A DNA stretch of 36,946 nt from Sergeia podlipaevii (Eukaryota > Euglenozoa > Kinetoplastea > Trypanosomatida > Trypanosomatidae): contig JASANZ010002033.1 in NCBI GenBank assembly GCA_030849805.1, positions 1 to 36,946 of the forward strand, given 5' to 3'. Every line of letters begins with the position of its first letter. The stretch's first letter is position 1. The translations under genes were made by a program, and so were the position numbers. Below the pieces are notes generated by a model. It had not been told where the DNA came from. It saw only the letters and a program-made list of their open reading frames with translations, and ran no database searches. Shown here piece by piece: positions 25,829-36,168 of the stretch.

Positions 25829-27286
25829 TTACGCGTTGGTGGTGGAAGTGTAAAATGGTTCGTTACGAATGAAGTGGGTAATGAGAGCGCTCGCAGTGGC
25901 CGGCTGATCCATGGGAACCATGTGCCCCGCGTCAAATACGCGCACAAAAGAAAAGTGAATGGGTGAGGTCGGCCCTGGCACGACGCGGACAAGTCCGCCA
26001 TAGCTGCCATCTGGGGACTTGAAAGGCACATCAAAGGCACGCCGCACAGCCTCTTGCCCGCTCCACTGCGTGTTGAGCACCCACCGCTTGTTTCCAATCC
26101 AGTTGCAGATGAAGTCCATGTCACCTGCGTAGACCATCACCCGCACCCCGCCATCGAGCAGCTCCGCGACGCTGGCGTTAAAGTTCTTGAACCAGTCCAC
26201 CCCGAACATGCCATTCACCTCCATGTTGCACGCCTCCCACTTGGTGTGCTCCTCTACCCCAAGGGAGGCCTGCACGTCAGCGCGGTTCATGAAGTCGTCC
26301 ACCGCGTGAAAGTCATAGCACAAGTCCCCATCCTTGCATTCCATGCGGATGTCATACGGATTCAGCCCCGTCTCTTGATACTGCAGGGGGATGGCATTGC
26401 AGACGTGGTTTGCCTGCCGACACGCATCCGCAGCGGCAGTGGAGTTGTTGCGGTTGCACGCCCACACATAGAGCTCGCAGCGAGGAATACGCGCGCGCAT
26501 GTCGGCGACGGCCTCGGCCGACACGCATGGCTTGCCCAGCTTCTGCTGACAGAACTCATAAGCCATGTCGGGGTAGCTGGGGTACTGGTAGAAGGAGTCG
26601 GTCAGGCCGTTGCCCGTGGCCACGCCCGCCAAGTTGATGAGCGGGCCGTCGCGGTTCTGGTTGCCACGAAGGATGCGCTGTGCTGTGGCGGGTGCGTAGT
26701 GACCACCGTAGCTCTCCCCAACCACGAAAAGCTCGTTAGAGCGCAGCGCGGGCTTCATGTACATAAAGGCGTGAAGAAAGTTGTACATGTCGTTAGACAC
26801 CTGCGCCTGGTTGACGTCGTAGTCGGCGCGGTCGGCGTAGGAGAAGCCGACCCCGGCGGGTTGATCCACAAAGAGCAGGTAGGCCTCGTTGTTCCAGGCC
26901 CATGGGTTGTGATCCAGCGAGTCGCCAAGGGTGTAGTTGCGGGTCGAGTTAGCGAGGCACGGGCCAACCTCGGTCAACAATGCGAAGGAAGAGCTACAGC
27001 CTGGGCCGCCTGTCATCCAGAGAATGATCGGCGCCCGTGGGTTCCCATTGCGAGGCCCAAATCCCCAGTAAAAGTAGTGCTTGTCGGATGTAGTACCGGG
27101 GATGTCAAAGTACCCGCTCCACTGCTCCACATGCGGCGCGTCACACGCCGGCCACCCTCGCCCAGTCTCGCGAAGTCGCCCAGTAAGAGGCAGCTGCGAG
27201 ACATAGGTGTGAACGCGGGCCTCACCTGGCATCACAATATACGCGGCCCCAACCACAAGCAGCAGCGCAAGAAGGAGAGGTTTCAT
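25829..27286 (-). CDS. CBP1: Serine carboxypeptidase (S10 family), CBP1-type
   Basis: The product is 485 aa from the ATG whose complement is 27284-27286. The frame continues upstream only to a TTG. An N-terminal signal peptide (MKPLLLALLLVVGAAYIV) leads into a secreted or lysosomal enzyme. S10 landmarks are all present: ILWMTGGPGCSSS (oxyanion region, 88-100), nucleophile Ser192 in VVGESYGGHYAPA, the catalytic Asp in YAGDMDFICNW (389/391) and His455 in FDAGHMVPMDQP. N-glycosylation sequons include NST (113), NYT (117), NNST (280-283) and NAS (370). Length and sequence fit the kinetoplastid CBP1/carboxypeptidase Y-like group, which removes C-terminal residues at acidic pH in the lysosome. It is the last gene of the - strand block, next to the strand-switch region. 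I see no defect. Confidence 0.96.
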   Translation of the reverse strand: MKPLLLALLLVVGAAYIVMPGEARVHTYVSQLPLTGRLRETGRGWPACDAPHVEQWSGYFDIPGTTSDKHYFYWGFGPRNGNPRAPIILWMTGGPGCSSSFALLTEVGPCLANSTRNYTLGDSLDHNPWAWNNEAYLLFVDQPAGVGFSYADRADYDVNQAQVSNDMYNFLHAFMYMKPALRSNELFVVGESYGGHYAPATAQRILRGNQNRDGPLINLAGVATGNGLTDSFYQYPSYPDMAYEFCQQKLGKPCVSAEAVADMRARIPRCELYVWACNRNNSTAAADACRQANHVCNAIPLQYQETGLNPYDIRMECKDGDLCYDFHAVDDFMNRADVQASLGVEEHTKWEACNMEVNGMFGVDWFKNFNASVAELLDGGVRVMVYAGDMDFICNWIGNKRWVLNTQWSGQEAVRRAFDVPFKSPDGSYGGLVRVVPGPTSPIHFSFVRVFDAGHMVPMDQPATASALITHFIRNEPFYTSTTNA

Positions 27287-27372
27287 CGGGCCCCTTTCTT
27301 TTAAAATGCCTTGTGTAACTGTCAAATAGTCTGGGAAGTGGATAAATAGATACTTGTATAGGTGTGTGTGAT

Positions 27373-27390
27373 GGGGGGGGGGGGGGGGGG
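27373..27390. repeat. G18 homopolymer (C18 on the coding sense)
   Basis: Eighteen consecutive G on the + strand, about 40 nt upstream (in - sense) of a possible trans-splice acceptor for the carboxypeptidase gene. Confidence 0.9.
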
Positions 27391-28506
27391 TTATATAAGC
27401 CAGAGATGGAAGGCGCTCTCGCTAATGTGGGAAGTATAGATTTAACCCTTTTTTTATATCGTAGTGGGATACTTTTTTTAAAAAGGAAACTCTTTGAAGA
27501 GAGATGGAACGAAAAAGAAAATAAAAGATGTCGCTAGTGCGTTTGAACTCACTGAACAGTATGCATGAATCCCCTCCCCTACGTATGCGTCTCCTTGTGA
27601 CTTCCAGAAGAAAGCGCTTGACTGAGTCTCAGCAAGGAAAAAAAATGTAAGAGTCAGACGTGTCCCAGTGCTTGCGTATGAGCAAGTACCGTTCTGTAAC
27701 CCGTCAATGCATACAGACTCCTTTAATTTTTTTTTGTTAGGATAGTAATAAATAATAGTAATACTAAGAACAACAATAGTCAAAGGCGAAATCATTCACT
27801 CACTCACTCTCCCTCTCTCCTCCTTCTGTGAGATATCAACATCATTTACGAAGAAAAAAAAAGCTTGGGGAGAACTCTATGCATGAAAACCTTTCACATA
27901 TGCTTTTCCTTCTCCCCCTACATAAGGCAACACTTTTCACTCCTGCTCATTATTCACTTAGTAATAATAGTTTTACTGATTGCCAGTCGTCGCCTTTTCA
28001 TGTTTTTTTTTTCTTTCCTCCCACCATCGTCTTTTCTTTTCTCAAAATAGTGCCCATTTCCTCTTCTCCTTCGTTCATCTTTTTCTTTTGTTTTGCTTGT
28101 TTCATCTTTTCCTCTTAGTTCTATTGCTTCACTGTATCACTCTCTGCGTTTTTTTTCCTTTTTTCAAAATGTCCCTCACCCCCAACCCCTCGCTAGCGCT
28201 CAAGAAACCACCGCACGCGGTGGTGGCGCCAAGTCAAAGGACTCCAATACAACACACGCATATGCAGACACAGAGATAAAGCACAGAGTATGCATTGAAA
28301 CAGTGGGAAAGACAATAGTAGCATTGACAGTAAAAAAAAAAAGCAAGATGAGAGCGAGATGATGATTGTAAAGCAACACATTTTGTAATTTTAAGAAAAA
28401 GCGAAGGAAGAAAAAAAAAAGACATGCCGGTGATAAGCTCAAAAGTGGTAGTGCTGTGTCTCGGATGCCGCGGCTTTCTCTCAAAGTTCACCCACTGACA
28501 CACAAA

Positions 28507-28530
28507 CACACACACACACACACACACACA
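28507..28530. repeat. (CA)12 microsatellite
   Basis: Perfect CA dinucleotide run in the intergenic region. Confidence 0.93.
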
Positions 28531-28743
28531 TGTAGAGCCAAACTGCTTAGGTCATCTGGTAATTGTTATTTCGTTCTTTTTCTTTTTTTTCCCCGTTTCT
28601 TTTCCCGGCCGCCTATTCGTTTGTTCCTTTTCTAAGAAAAGGAGGGGGTGATGGAGCAAGGGGGGCACGCCTTTCTCTTGCCAGCCCTCTATCTCTCTCT
28701 CTCGCATTCACCCTCCTGCTCCATGCCCTTTCAGGGTTCTTGT

Positions 28744-30378
28744 CTACATGCGGGTCATGATGATATCGTCAATCTTCAGAATCATCATGACACATTCCGT
28801 GGCGAGGCGCACAGCTGAAGTGGACACTAGCAGGGGCTGCACAACGTTCTCCCCCACCATATCTGTCACACAGCCCTTGCGCACGTTGACACCGGCAGAC
28901 ACGTGGCCAGAGGCGTGCGCGTTGCGGAGCTCCGTCACGATCGAGATGGGCTGGAGACCTGCGTTTTCAGCGAGAGTGTACGGGATGACCTCGAAGGCAT
29001 CAGCATACGCGCGCATGCAGAACATATCAATGCCCTCAGCGTGCTCGCGGGCGTACTTGCCTAGCTGCATGCAGACCTCAATCTCACCTGCAGCGCCGCC
29101 CGGCATGATGGCGCGCTTCTTCACGATGGAGCGAATGACGCACAGGGAGTCGTGCAGGGCACGCTCGGCCTCCTCCAGCATCAGCGCGTTGCTACCACGG
29201 AGAAAAAAGCAGACGGTCTTACCAAAGAGGTCGTGGTTGAGCGTCGACGGCGGGGGAGGGGTGACGCCGGTGATCTTGATGATCTTGCCGCTAGGGGTGC
29301 CCTCTTCCACAACGAGGTCGGCGTGGCCAAACTTGTCGGCTGTGAGGTTTTCTATGTTGGCGACCGGCATACAACCGATGGTCTTGGTGATGTAGTCAAT
29401 ATCGTTGCGCTCAATATCGGTGACCACCATAATCTTAAACTTGGCAAGGAAGTCGAGCGACTGCGGGGTGACGGCGTCGCGCAGGACGGACTTCTGCACA
29501 AGGAGCACGTTGACGCCGGCGTCCTTGATAGCCTTGCAGAGGCCCAGCAGGTACTTGCGCTCCTCCTTGAGCGCGCGATCCATCTGGGTGTAGTCGCTGA
29601 TGGTGACGGTGCTCTCCATGTCCGTCTTGGGAGGAGACAGCTGGAACTGGATGAGGGCGATAGTCGCCTTGTCGACGCGGACGGGTCCGCCAGCGACGCG
29701 AGAGGCCTTCTGCTTGAACACCATACCGTTCGTGAGCAGCTTGGTGTCATCGATCGTGCCACCGAGGGCTGACGTGACGCGAATATCGCGCAGGTCAACA
29801 TCGCCGTTAGCGCGGATGATCTGACGGACGGCGTCCACCGCCATAGGCGCGAGGAGGTCGCTGTTCTGTGAAATGACCTTGGAGTTGAGAGAGGTGATGG
29901 CGGCCTTGATGAGGGTCTCGCGGTCCTCAATGTTGATCTTGATGCTCATGTTATCCAGCACCTTTTCCGCCAGCCGCGCGCATGCGTTGAAACTCTCCGA
30001 GATCTGTGTAGGGTGGATGCCCTTGAGGAGCAGCACCTCCACAGCACGGAGGAGCGCACCGCAGAGAACCACAACGGAGGTGGTGCCATCACCAGCCTCG
30101 ATATCCTGAGACTTGGAGAGGTCCACGAGCATCTTCGCGCACGGATGGGTCACCTGGAGCTTCGACAGAATAGTTGCACCGTCGTTGCTGATGATAGTCT
30201 CGCCCTTGGGGTCGATGATCATCTTGTCCATGCCGCGGGGACCGAGAGAAGTGCGGATGCAGTCCGCTACAGCCCTCGCGGACGTGATGTTGCTCATACG
30301 GCAGTCCGTCTGCGTGTTGTTGTCCTTCCGGCTCTCATTGGTGCGCTTAGTGCGAGCAGTGGTCTTGGCGCCCTCCAT
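28744..30378 (-). CDS. CCT4: T-complex protein 1 subunit delta (CCT4)
   Basis: The 544-aa group II chaperonin subunit is part of the cytosolic CCT/TRiC double ring that folds actin, tubulin and other proteins with ATP. Family features are in order: TSLGPRGMDKM (43-53), NDGATIL (65-71), QDIEAGDGTTSVVV (91-104, the nucleotide-binding GDGTT at 96-100), GIHPTQISESF in the equatorial domain, and near the C-terminus MPGGAAGEIEV, RAYADAFEVIPYTLAENAGL, PISIVTELRNAH and ILKIDDIIMTRM. The delta assignment rests on SNITSARAVADCIRTSLGP at the N-terminus and the PISxVTELRNxHA motif, both typical of CCT4. Length is close to the usual ~540. The start is a clear ATG at the complement of 30376-30378, preceded by a long pyrimidine tract on the coding sense. 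Confidence 0.95.
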   Translation of the reverse strand: MEGAKTTARTKRTNESRKDNNTQTDCRMSNITSARAVADCIRTSLGPRGMDKMIIDPKGETIISNDGATILSKLQVTHPCAKMLVDLSKSQDIEAGDGTTSVVVLCGALLRAVEVLLLKGIHPTQISESFNACARLAEKVLDNMSIKINIEDRETLIKAAITSLNSKVISQNSDLLAPMAVDAVRQIIRANGDVDLRDIRVTSALGGTIDDTKLLTNGMVFKQKASRVAGGPVRVDKATIALIQFQLSPPKTDMESTVTISDYTQMDRALKEERKYLLGLCKAIKDAGVNVLLVQKSVLRDAVTPQSLDFLAKFKIMVVTDIERNDIDYITKTIGCMPVANIENLTADKFGHADLVVEEGTPSGKIIKITGVTPPPPSTLNHDLFGKTVCFFLRGSNALMLEEAERALHDSLCVIRSIVKKRAIMPGGAAGEIEVCMQLGKYAREHAEGIDMFCMRAYADAFEVIPYTLAENAGLQPISIVTELRNAHASGHVSAGVNVRKGCVTDMVGENVVQPLLVSTSAVRLATECVMMILKIDDIIMTRM

Positions 30379-31155
30379 GATTATAAAATAAGAACAAGAA
30401 AAAGAGAGGAGAAAAAAGAAAAAGAAGTTCTAGTCCGGTGGCTAACAATAATAATATAGATATTGTACGAGTGTGTGGGTGGGTGGAGGGCTAGTGATCT
30501 GCTTCGTAGTATATTCTTATCTTTTCTTCTTCCCAGAGTCAGATCGTCTAAATAAGAAAATAATAATAAGGTAAACTTCAACAAACGCATAAAAAAAAAA
30601 GTGGAAAGGAAGAAAAAAGAAGAGAGAGAGAGAAAAAGGTCACTACATACGCATGGATTCACATAGTAGAAAGGTGGCAAGAACACACACAGAAAGAAAA
30701 AGGAAGAGTAAGCTCTCTCTATTCCTTTTCATTGCCCATAATGCTAGCAGATCATCCACTCCTAAAGGCAAGAGAAGAAGGAGAAAAAAAAAAAAGAGAG
30801 AGGTAAGCCCCATCCCCCTTGCCGTAAAATCATAAGCAAATAGTTTGAGTACCTTTTGGTTTATAAAAGGCTGGCAAAATGAAAACCCAAAGGCATTCTC
30901 ACAAGCATACACACACACACACACACAACAGTCACAACTAATCGTATTACTCCCAACACGGTATAAATGCATTAAGACACCATCATTCCCCAGTACTCTC
31001 TCAGAATAGTGTAGGGAAAGCAAAACATGTATTATTAAAAAAAAAAATGGAGGGAGGGGGAGAAAGAGCCACAACCCTCCGGCCCTCCTCCTCACATCTA
31101 CACACAAACAAAAGCGAGAAGAGTGCGCCACACCGCCCTCTTACCAACACACGCT

Positions 31156-31170
31156 CCCCCCCCCCCCCCC
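31156..31170 (+). repeat. C15 homopolymer
   Basis: Fifteen consecutive C on the + strand in intergenic DNA of the - strand block. Confidence 0.9.
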
Positions 31171-31779
31171 TCGCCCCTTGCCCGTTCAATATTTCATCTC
31201 TTCAGTAGAGAGCTCCAAGGATAGTGCCCCCTCCCCTCTTCTTTCCTCTCGTGGAAACGCATGTGAGTGCGTTCAATGCATGCAAACAGCTTACAGACCA
31301 CGGTAACATACACAGTACAGATAAAAATATATAGACTATCTTTTTTCCCCCTTTTTTTCCTCTCTCTCTTAATCCTTCCTCCCAGTGTGTATGTGTATGT
31401 GTGTGCATATCGTAGGCGTGCAATAAACACCCTTATAAATCGTTTAATTATTGCTATATATATATATATATCTTTTTAATCAACAAGGAGTGTTATATAT
31501 CATGCTGCCATTGTTCACAGCCCCTCTCTTCCCTCTTCCTCGTGTATGCGTTGTGTCTGCCCCACATTTGTCTGTGCCACTGGAACTAAAAACAACAGCA
31601 AAACCAAGCAGAAATATATATAGTTGTGTGATTTTCTCCTTTAAAAAAAAAATAATAATAGCGTGTTCTGCACTTTCTTATCATGCGCTCACAAAACGTA
31701 TCTTCTCAGAAAGCGGCGAGCATTAACATTGAAGCCTCACCCCATTTCTTTCTTTCTTTCTTTCTTTCTCTGTCATCAT

Positions 31780-31790
31780 CCCCCCCCCCC
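31780..31790 (+). repeat. C11 homopolymer followed by (CCA) repeat
   Basis: Eleven C preceded by a TTTC repeat and followed by several CCA units. Confidence 0.88.
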
Positions 31791-32769
31791 TCCACCACCA
31801 CCACCACCACCTCTCCCTCCCTCTTACTTATGGAGTCCTTCACATACACAAATACATCCTCACACAGTAATAACAACTATAAACATATACAGAAAAATAA
31901 AGATGCATGGGCATGCCTTGCCAGTACTGCTCAACTTCTCATACATATCCCGCCATATCTCTCCATCTGACTGCACAAACTATCGAAAAGAGAGAGAAAG
32001 AAAGAAAAAAAAAAGGAAATACACATGTGAGAGGAAAGAAAGAACATATATATATGCAGCAACATAGAGAGAAGTTGCATGATTGGATATTGTCATACTT
32101 ACTTGGCAGCACACATGCGGTACACTGGAGGGAGAGAGAGAGAGAGGGAGAGGGAAGAAGCAAAGAGAAAAGAAAAAAAAAAAGGAACATAAACAAAAGC
32201 GCACACGGTCATCATGCAGATGCGTTTTACGCATGCACTTAAAGTTCATCGAGGCTATCTTTTCACTTCCCCTGCGAACAAAGGCACAAAGAAGAGAAGA
32301 GGGAAAGGAAGTCAAGAAAGCATATGAGATGTGTGCCAACAACAACAACAAAAAACTGAACACCCAAGAAAAGGCAAAACTGTATCCAGACCGTCTTATC
32401 GCATAAAAAATGATACATACCAGCATAGGCAGGAGGGGGATAGGAATAGCGGAAAGGAGGATAACAGCAATGTACGAAGGTGGAGAAAAAGAAAAAAAGA
32501 AAGAAAGAAAAAAGAGAAAAGCTAAACACCACTAAGCATCCTTTCCTCACAAAAAAAAGTGTCACCATCGCCACCATTATCACTATCACTACAACCACCA
32601 AAAGTCAAACATAATGTACGGGGTGGAGCACAAAAATGTTGCCTTGTTAAGCATGTACATAAAGCCATCATAAGATAAAACAAATACGAAGAGGAGAACA
32701 ACAACAACAACAACAAAACTATCAAACGGCAAAAAAAAAGGAAAAGTTCAGTTCAGTTCAGTATGTTTG

Positions 32770-33678
32770 TTAAAACTCACGCTTGAAGTAGTCGTGTTCA
32801 AGCGCCTGCTCAGCGGTAAGTCGATCACCAGGCTCATACCGCAGCAACTTGAGAAGCAGATCCACACCAACGTAGTCTAACTTCGCAAAACACGCACTGT
32901 TGGACAGCAATGTCATATAATTAGGCTTCATATTCTGCAAGAACTCCGGTTTCGAAAGCATATTCGCGGAGTTGGGATACTGATTCATAGAGGGCCAGGT
33001 CTCGTTGTTCGGTGTACCTAGAAAAGAAAAGATACGAAGCAGCTGATCCGCGTCGTTTTTTCCTGGGAAGAGAGGGGTGCCGGTGGCCATTTCAAAAAAA
33101 ATGCATCCGACGGACCAGATATCAACGGAGGTGCCGTACTGGGTGGAGCCGAGGAGCACATCCGGCGAGCGATACCACAGTGTGACCACTTCATGAGTAA
33201 ACTTCTTGACGGGAATACCAAAAGACCTTCCGAGACCAAAGTCTGCCAGCTTCAGCTCCTTCTCGCGAGAGATGAGGAGGTTCTGTGGTTTGAGATCGCG
33301 GTGAAGCACCTTCTGTTGATGACAGTAGAGAACACCGTGAAGTAGATCGCGCATAAAGCGCTGCACGGTGGCCGCATCGAGGTTGCCATCCTCCATGTCA
33401 ATATACTTCTTTAGATCTGTATTCAGGTATTCAAACACCAGCGTGAGGCGCACCTCACTGTGACAAACATCCAGTAGTTTCACAATGTTGTTGTGATGTA
33501 GCTCACGAAGAAGCGAGATTTCACGAATAGCAGTGCAAGGCACACCTTCCTCGTCATTATCAAGGCGGATACGCTTGAGGGCAACGATGGCGCCGGTCAC
33601 GTTATCACGTGCTCTATATACAATACCATAAGTGCCCTCACCAACCTTCTCCAGTCTGTCATAGCGAGAAGACGACAT
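32770..33678 (-). CDS. CRK1: cdc2-related kinase CRK1 (cyclin-dependent kinase)
   Basis: The product is a 302-aa Ser/Thr kinase of minimal CDK length. The glycine loop is GEGTYG (13-18) with T16/Y17 at the inhibitory phosphorylation positions of CDKs. Catalytic Lys35 is in VALKRIRL, and the cyclin-binding helix reads PCTAIRE (47-53). The catalytic loop is HRDLKPQN (126-133), and DFG is at 146-148. The activating T-loop Thr is 161 (KKFTHEVVTLWYR). PCTAIRE with VPCTAIREISLLREL and KLADFGLGRSFGIPV is typical of trypanosomatid CRK1, a CDK acting at G1/S with cyclins of the CYC group. Substrates and cyclin partner cannot be read here. The start ATG is at the complement of 33676-33678, giving the expected N-terminus. 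All key residues are intact. Confidence 0.95.
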   Translation of the reverse strand: MSSSRYDRLEKVGEGTYGIVYRARDNVTGAIVALKRIRLDNDEEGVPCTAIREISLLRELHHNNIVKLLDVCHSEVRLTLVFEYLNTDLKKYIDMEDGNLDAATVQRFMRDLLHGVLYCHQQKVLHRDLKPQNLLISREKELKLADFGLGRSFGIPVKKFTHEVVTLWYRSPDVLLGSTQYGTSVDIWSVGCIFFEMATGTPLFPGKNDADQLLRIFSFLGTPNNETWPSMNQYPNSANMLSKPEFLQNMKPNYMTLLSNSACFAKLDYVGVDLLLKLLRYEPGDRLTAEQALEHDYFKREF

Positions 33679-35265
33679 CTTCTCTCTCGATTTGTATATA
33701 TATATGCGTGTGTCGCTGTATTTTGCTGGCTATACTTCTCCCTTTTTTCTTTATGTATATGCTCCAATATGTGAACTCGGAAAAAAAAAGGTTGCTTCTC
33801 GCGTTGCCAAAGGAACTTAAAAAACAACACAGAGCAACCACTAAAAAAAAAAGTAAGAAGAACAATTAATAGCAAAAATAATAATAATTAGTGAAAGAAA
33901 AGGGGGAAAAAATATTCTTCTTTATTCCACCCTCCCCTTTCCAAAAGAGGTGTCTCCTCAACGCCTTATATAAACAATATATTTACTTGTGAGTGCGTGC
34001 GTGCGTATAAATATAAATATAAATATATAAATATATATATGTGTGTGTATGAAAAAGACCCTTCTCTCTTTTTATTCGTCTAAATGAGAATAATAATAGT
34101 AATTAGAATTAGCAAGAGATAGAGAGAGAGCCTTCAGCTAGTCTAGTGTTTCTGATTTTTCCTTTTCTTTTCGTCACGTGCTCCAGAACGTATGTGTGAT
34201 AGGTGTACGAGTGTATGTCTGTGTGTGTGTGTGTGTGTAAAGAAGAAAAAACAACTCTGGGCTTTCCTAGAAGCAAGTAATACCTAAGAAAAAAAAAGGT
34301 CACAAGAAAAAAAAAAGAAATGATAGCATAAACCATATTGGCAGAGATAGAGAGAGATACATGCACCTGCAAGGCAGAACAAACATGCGTAAGCACAAAC
34401 ACATACACGCACATAAGAGCAAAAAAAAAAAAAAATGAGAGTGAGAGACATTTCTCTTTTCTTTCCCTCTCTTATTTCTTCATAAAGTCCACTTGGCATT
34501 TCTACTTTATATATATTTTCCTTTGCGAGATGATAAAAAGGCAAATTGAAAGTGAGTTCATGACGGCACATATATATATATATATGGAATACTGGCATAG
34601 AGCATTTCAATATTAGCATTCGAGCAATGCATTATGCACTTTTTTCTTCTTCGTCGCATTATCAGAAACCTCCCTCAGACCTTTTCCTTTCCATCTTACT
34701 TTGAGGAGGTCCCCTTCTTTCTCCTCCTTCTCATTGAATTCCCCTTTCCATTACTGGGTCTGGTGGTCATTTCTCTTTAGACGTCACCATAGGACTTATA
34801 AGATTCCCCTTCACTTCTCACTTTAATTTTTTTTTTTTTAAGGATGCCCCAATGTGCGCAGTAAATACGTCTAGTAGTAGAAAATAAAAATAGAAGAGCG
34901 ATATGACATGAAAGGAGAGTTGGTACCACTCTTACTGGTTCTCCTTTCGTCACAGCGCTCCTCTGACATGCTAGCCTCTGTCCACCTCCTGACACAAGAA
35001 CGGAAACTGCCTGAGCACACGCAAGCACACACCCTCACACCAACTCTCACACACACCACCAACCACACACGCACCGTGAGAGAAGAAAGAGCACACGCAC
35101 ATAGCATTTCATAAAAAAAAAGGGAAAAAAGAAGAATGGCAGTTGTGTTTTCATTTTAAAAAAAACCTGATGACACACGCCATTTGCTTTTCTCCACCCT
35201 TTTCCTATCCTCAAATGGTTCTCTTCCTTCCCTCATAGCCTGTCCAGCGTCCACTTTCATTTTTT
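33679..35265. other. Intergenic region between CRK1 and RPS23 copy A
   Basis: About 1.6 kb of AT-rich DNA with TA-rich runs near 33985-34040, a TG repeat near 34218-34238, A-runs and CA-rich sequence near 35010-35070. Should include RPS23 3' UTR and CRK1 5' leader. No gene is supported on either strand. Confidence 0.7.
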
Positions 35266-35697
35266 TTAGTTACGCGGCTTCTCCTTCTTCTGGCGGTACA
35301 GGGCATACAGGCCGACGTTGGACACCTTCACGATCTTGAAGCGAACTCCGGGAATATCACCGACGGCGTGACCGCTACGGCCGAAACCAGACACGAGCAC
35401 CTCATCGTTCTCCTCAATGAAGCTCAGGCAACCATCGTTGGGCACGAAGGCAATGATCTTCTTGTCGTTCTTGATGAGCTGCACGCGGACACACTTACGA
35501 ATAGCGGAGTTAGGCTGCTTGGCACCGACACCGATCTTCTCGAGAACAATACCCTTGGCGTGGGAAGAGCCACCGAAGGGGTTGGCCTTCTGAGCCACAA
35601 AGGTGTGGGCGACCTTCCAGCTGTGGTCGGCCCAGCGGTTCTTGCGGCGCAGGCGCACGAGCTTACGTGCTGCGTTCTGTCCGTTGGTCTTCGTCAT
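35266..35697 (-). CDS. RPS23: 40S ribosomal protein S23 (uS12), copy A
   Basis: The 143-aa protein of the uS12 family sits in the decoding centre of the small subunit. It begins [20 protein letters not shown], contains [20 protein letters not shown] (the conserved PNSA loop that contacts the decoding site) and ends [10 protein letters not shown]. Length matches eukaryotic S23. The frame extends 14 codons further upstream, but MTKTNGQ is the family start. The protein is identical to copy B at 36169-36600. Their nucleotide sequences differ at only two positions, both synonymous, while the flanks are unrelated. Confidence 0.97.
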   Translation of the reverse strand: MTKTNGQNAARKLVRLRRKNRWADHSWKVAHTFVAQKANPFGGSSHAKGIVLEKIGVGAKQPNSAIRKCVRVQLIKNDKKIIAFVPNDGCLSFIEENDEVLVSGFGRSGHAVGDIPGVRFKIVKVSNVGLYALYRQKKEKPRN

Positions 35698-36168
35698 GAT
35701 GTGATTAGTTTTGTATACTATTAGAATGCGCAATAGCAATGGTTTTTTTTATTTTATTTTGGAGAGTAAAAAGGTGCGATGTACGCACAAACACAGAAAA
35801 AATAATTACAATAAAAGGGAGAGAGAGAGAGAGAAGGGAACAAATACATGAAGTAAAAAATAAATGGTAATTAGTAATAAAGAGCAAAAAGGCAGTAAGA
35901 AGATATCAATTGAAGCATAAGTCAACTTCACGTAATATCCTTTTTTAAAAAGAAGAACACGTGAATATGAAGAAAAAGGACAAAAGCCATGTTGACCATA
36001 TCCATTTGTTGTTAAAAACATTTAAAAAATAAAATGAAGTAGAAAACAAAAGCTGAAGCAAGGCATGATCAATTTCCTTTATAGGAAGAAGAGAGGGTGT
36101 TTCCCTTCGCGCCTAATGGAGAAACATGTAAAGAAAACCATGCGCATACGTACAGTCGGCGCACCTTC
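35698..36168. other. Spacer between the two RPS23 genes
   Basis: 471 bp of A-rich DNA (T-rich on the coding sense). It carries the 3' UTR of copy B and the leader of copy A, and shows no similarity to the sequence flanking the other side of either gene. No gene is seen. Confidence 0.7.

Larger units (their letters stand above)
27287..28743. other. Intergenic region between carboxypeptidase and CCT4
   Basis: About 1.46 kb with T-rich and A-rich runs, a G18 run (27373-27390) and (CA)12 (28507-28530). It also contains two islands of unusually balanced composition around 28165-28280 and 28420-28500, each with a short + strand ORF (see findings). A candidate carboxypeptidase splice acceptor on the - strand is the AG complementary to 27331-27332. 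No gene is confidently supported. Confidence 0.65.
30379..32769. other. Long intergenic region between CCT4 and CRK1
   Basis: About 2.4 kb of A-rich (T-rich on the coding sense), purine-tract and microsatellite DNA. It has C15 at 31156-31170, C11 at 31780-31790, an AT repeat near 31455-31471 and GA-rich tracts near 32130-32180. It should contain the CRK1 3' UTR and the CCT4 5' leader. I see no further gene on either strand. Confidence 0.7.

Noticed and set aside
26054..27304. 416-codon + strand open frame opposite the carboxypeptidase gene
   Set aside because: It is the antisense shadow of the S10 peptidase, whose catalytic motifs are all on the - strand. The frame's composition has no family features.
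11349..28530. CA/TG/TA runs considered as CRISPR-like or regulatory arrays
   Set aside because: They are plain dinucleotide microsatellites without spacers. The genome is eukaryotic and CRISPR is not expected.
29152..29772. 206-codon + strand open frame opposite CCT4
   Set aside because: Antisense shadow of the chaperonin gene. Its residues follow from the complementary codons and show no domain.
34908..35114. 68-codon + strand ORF in the CRK1-RPS23 spacer
   Set aside because: Ends in CA-repeat-derived His/Thr residues, is antisense to its block and has no recognisable domain.
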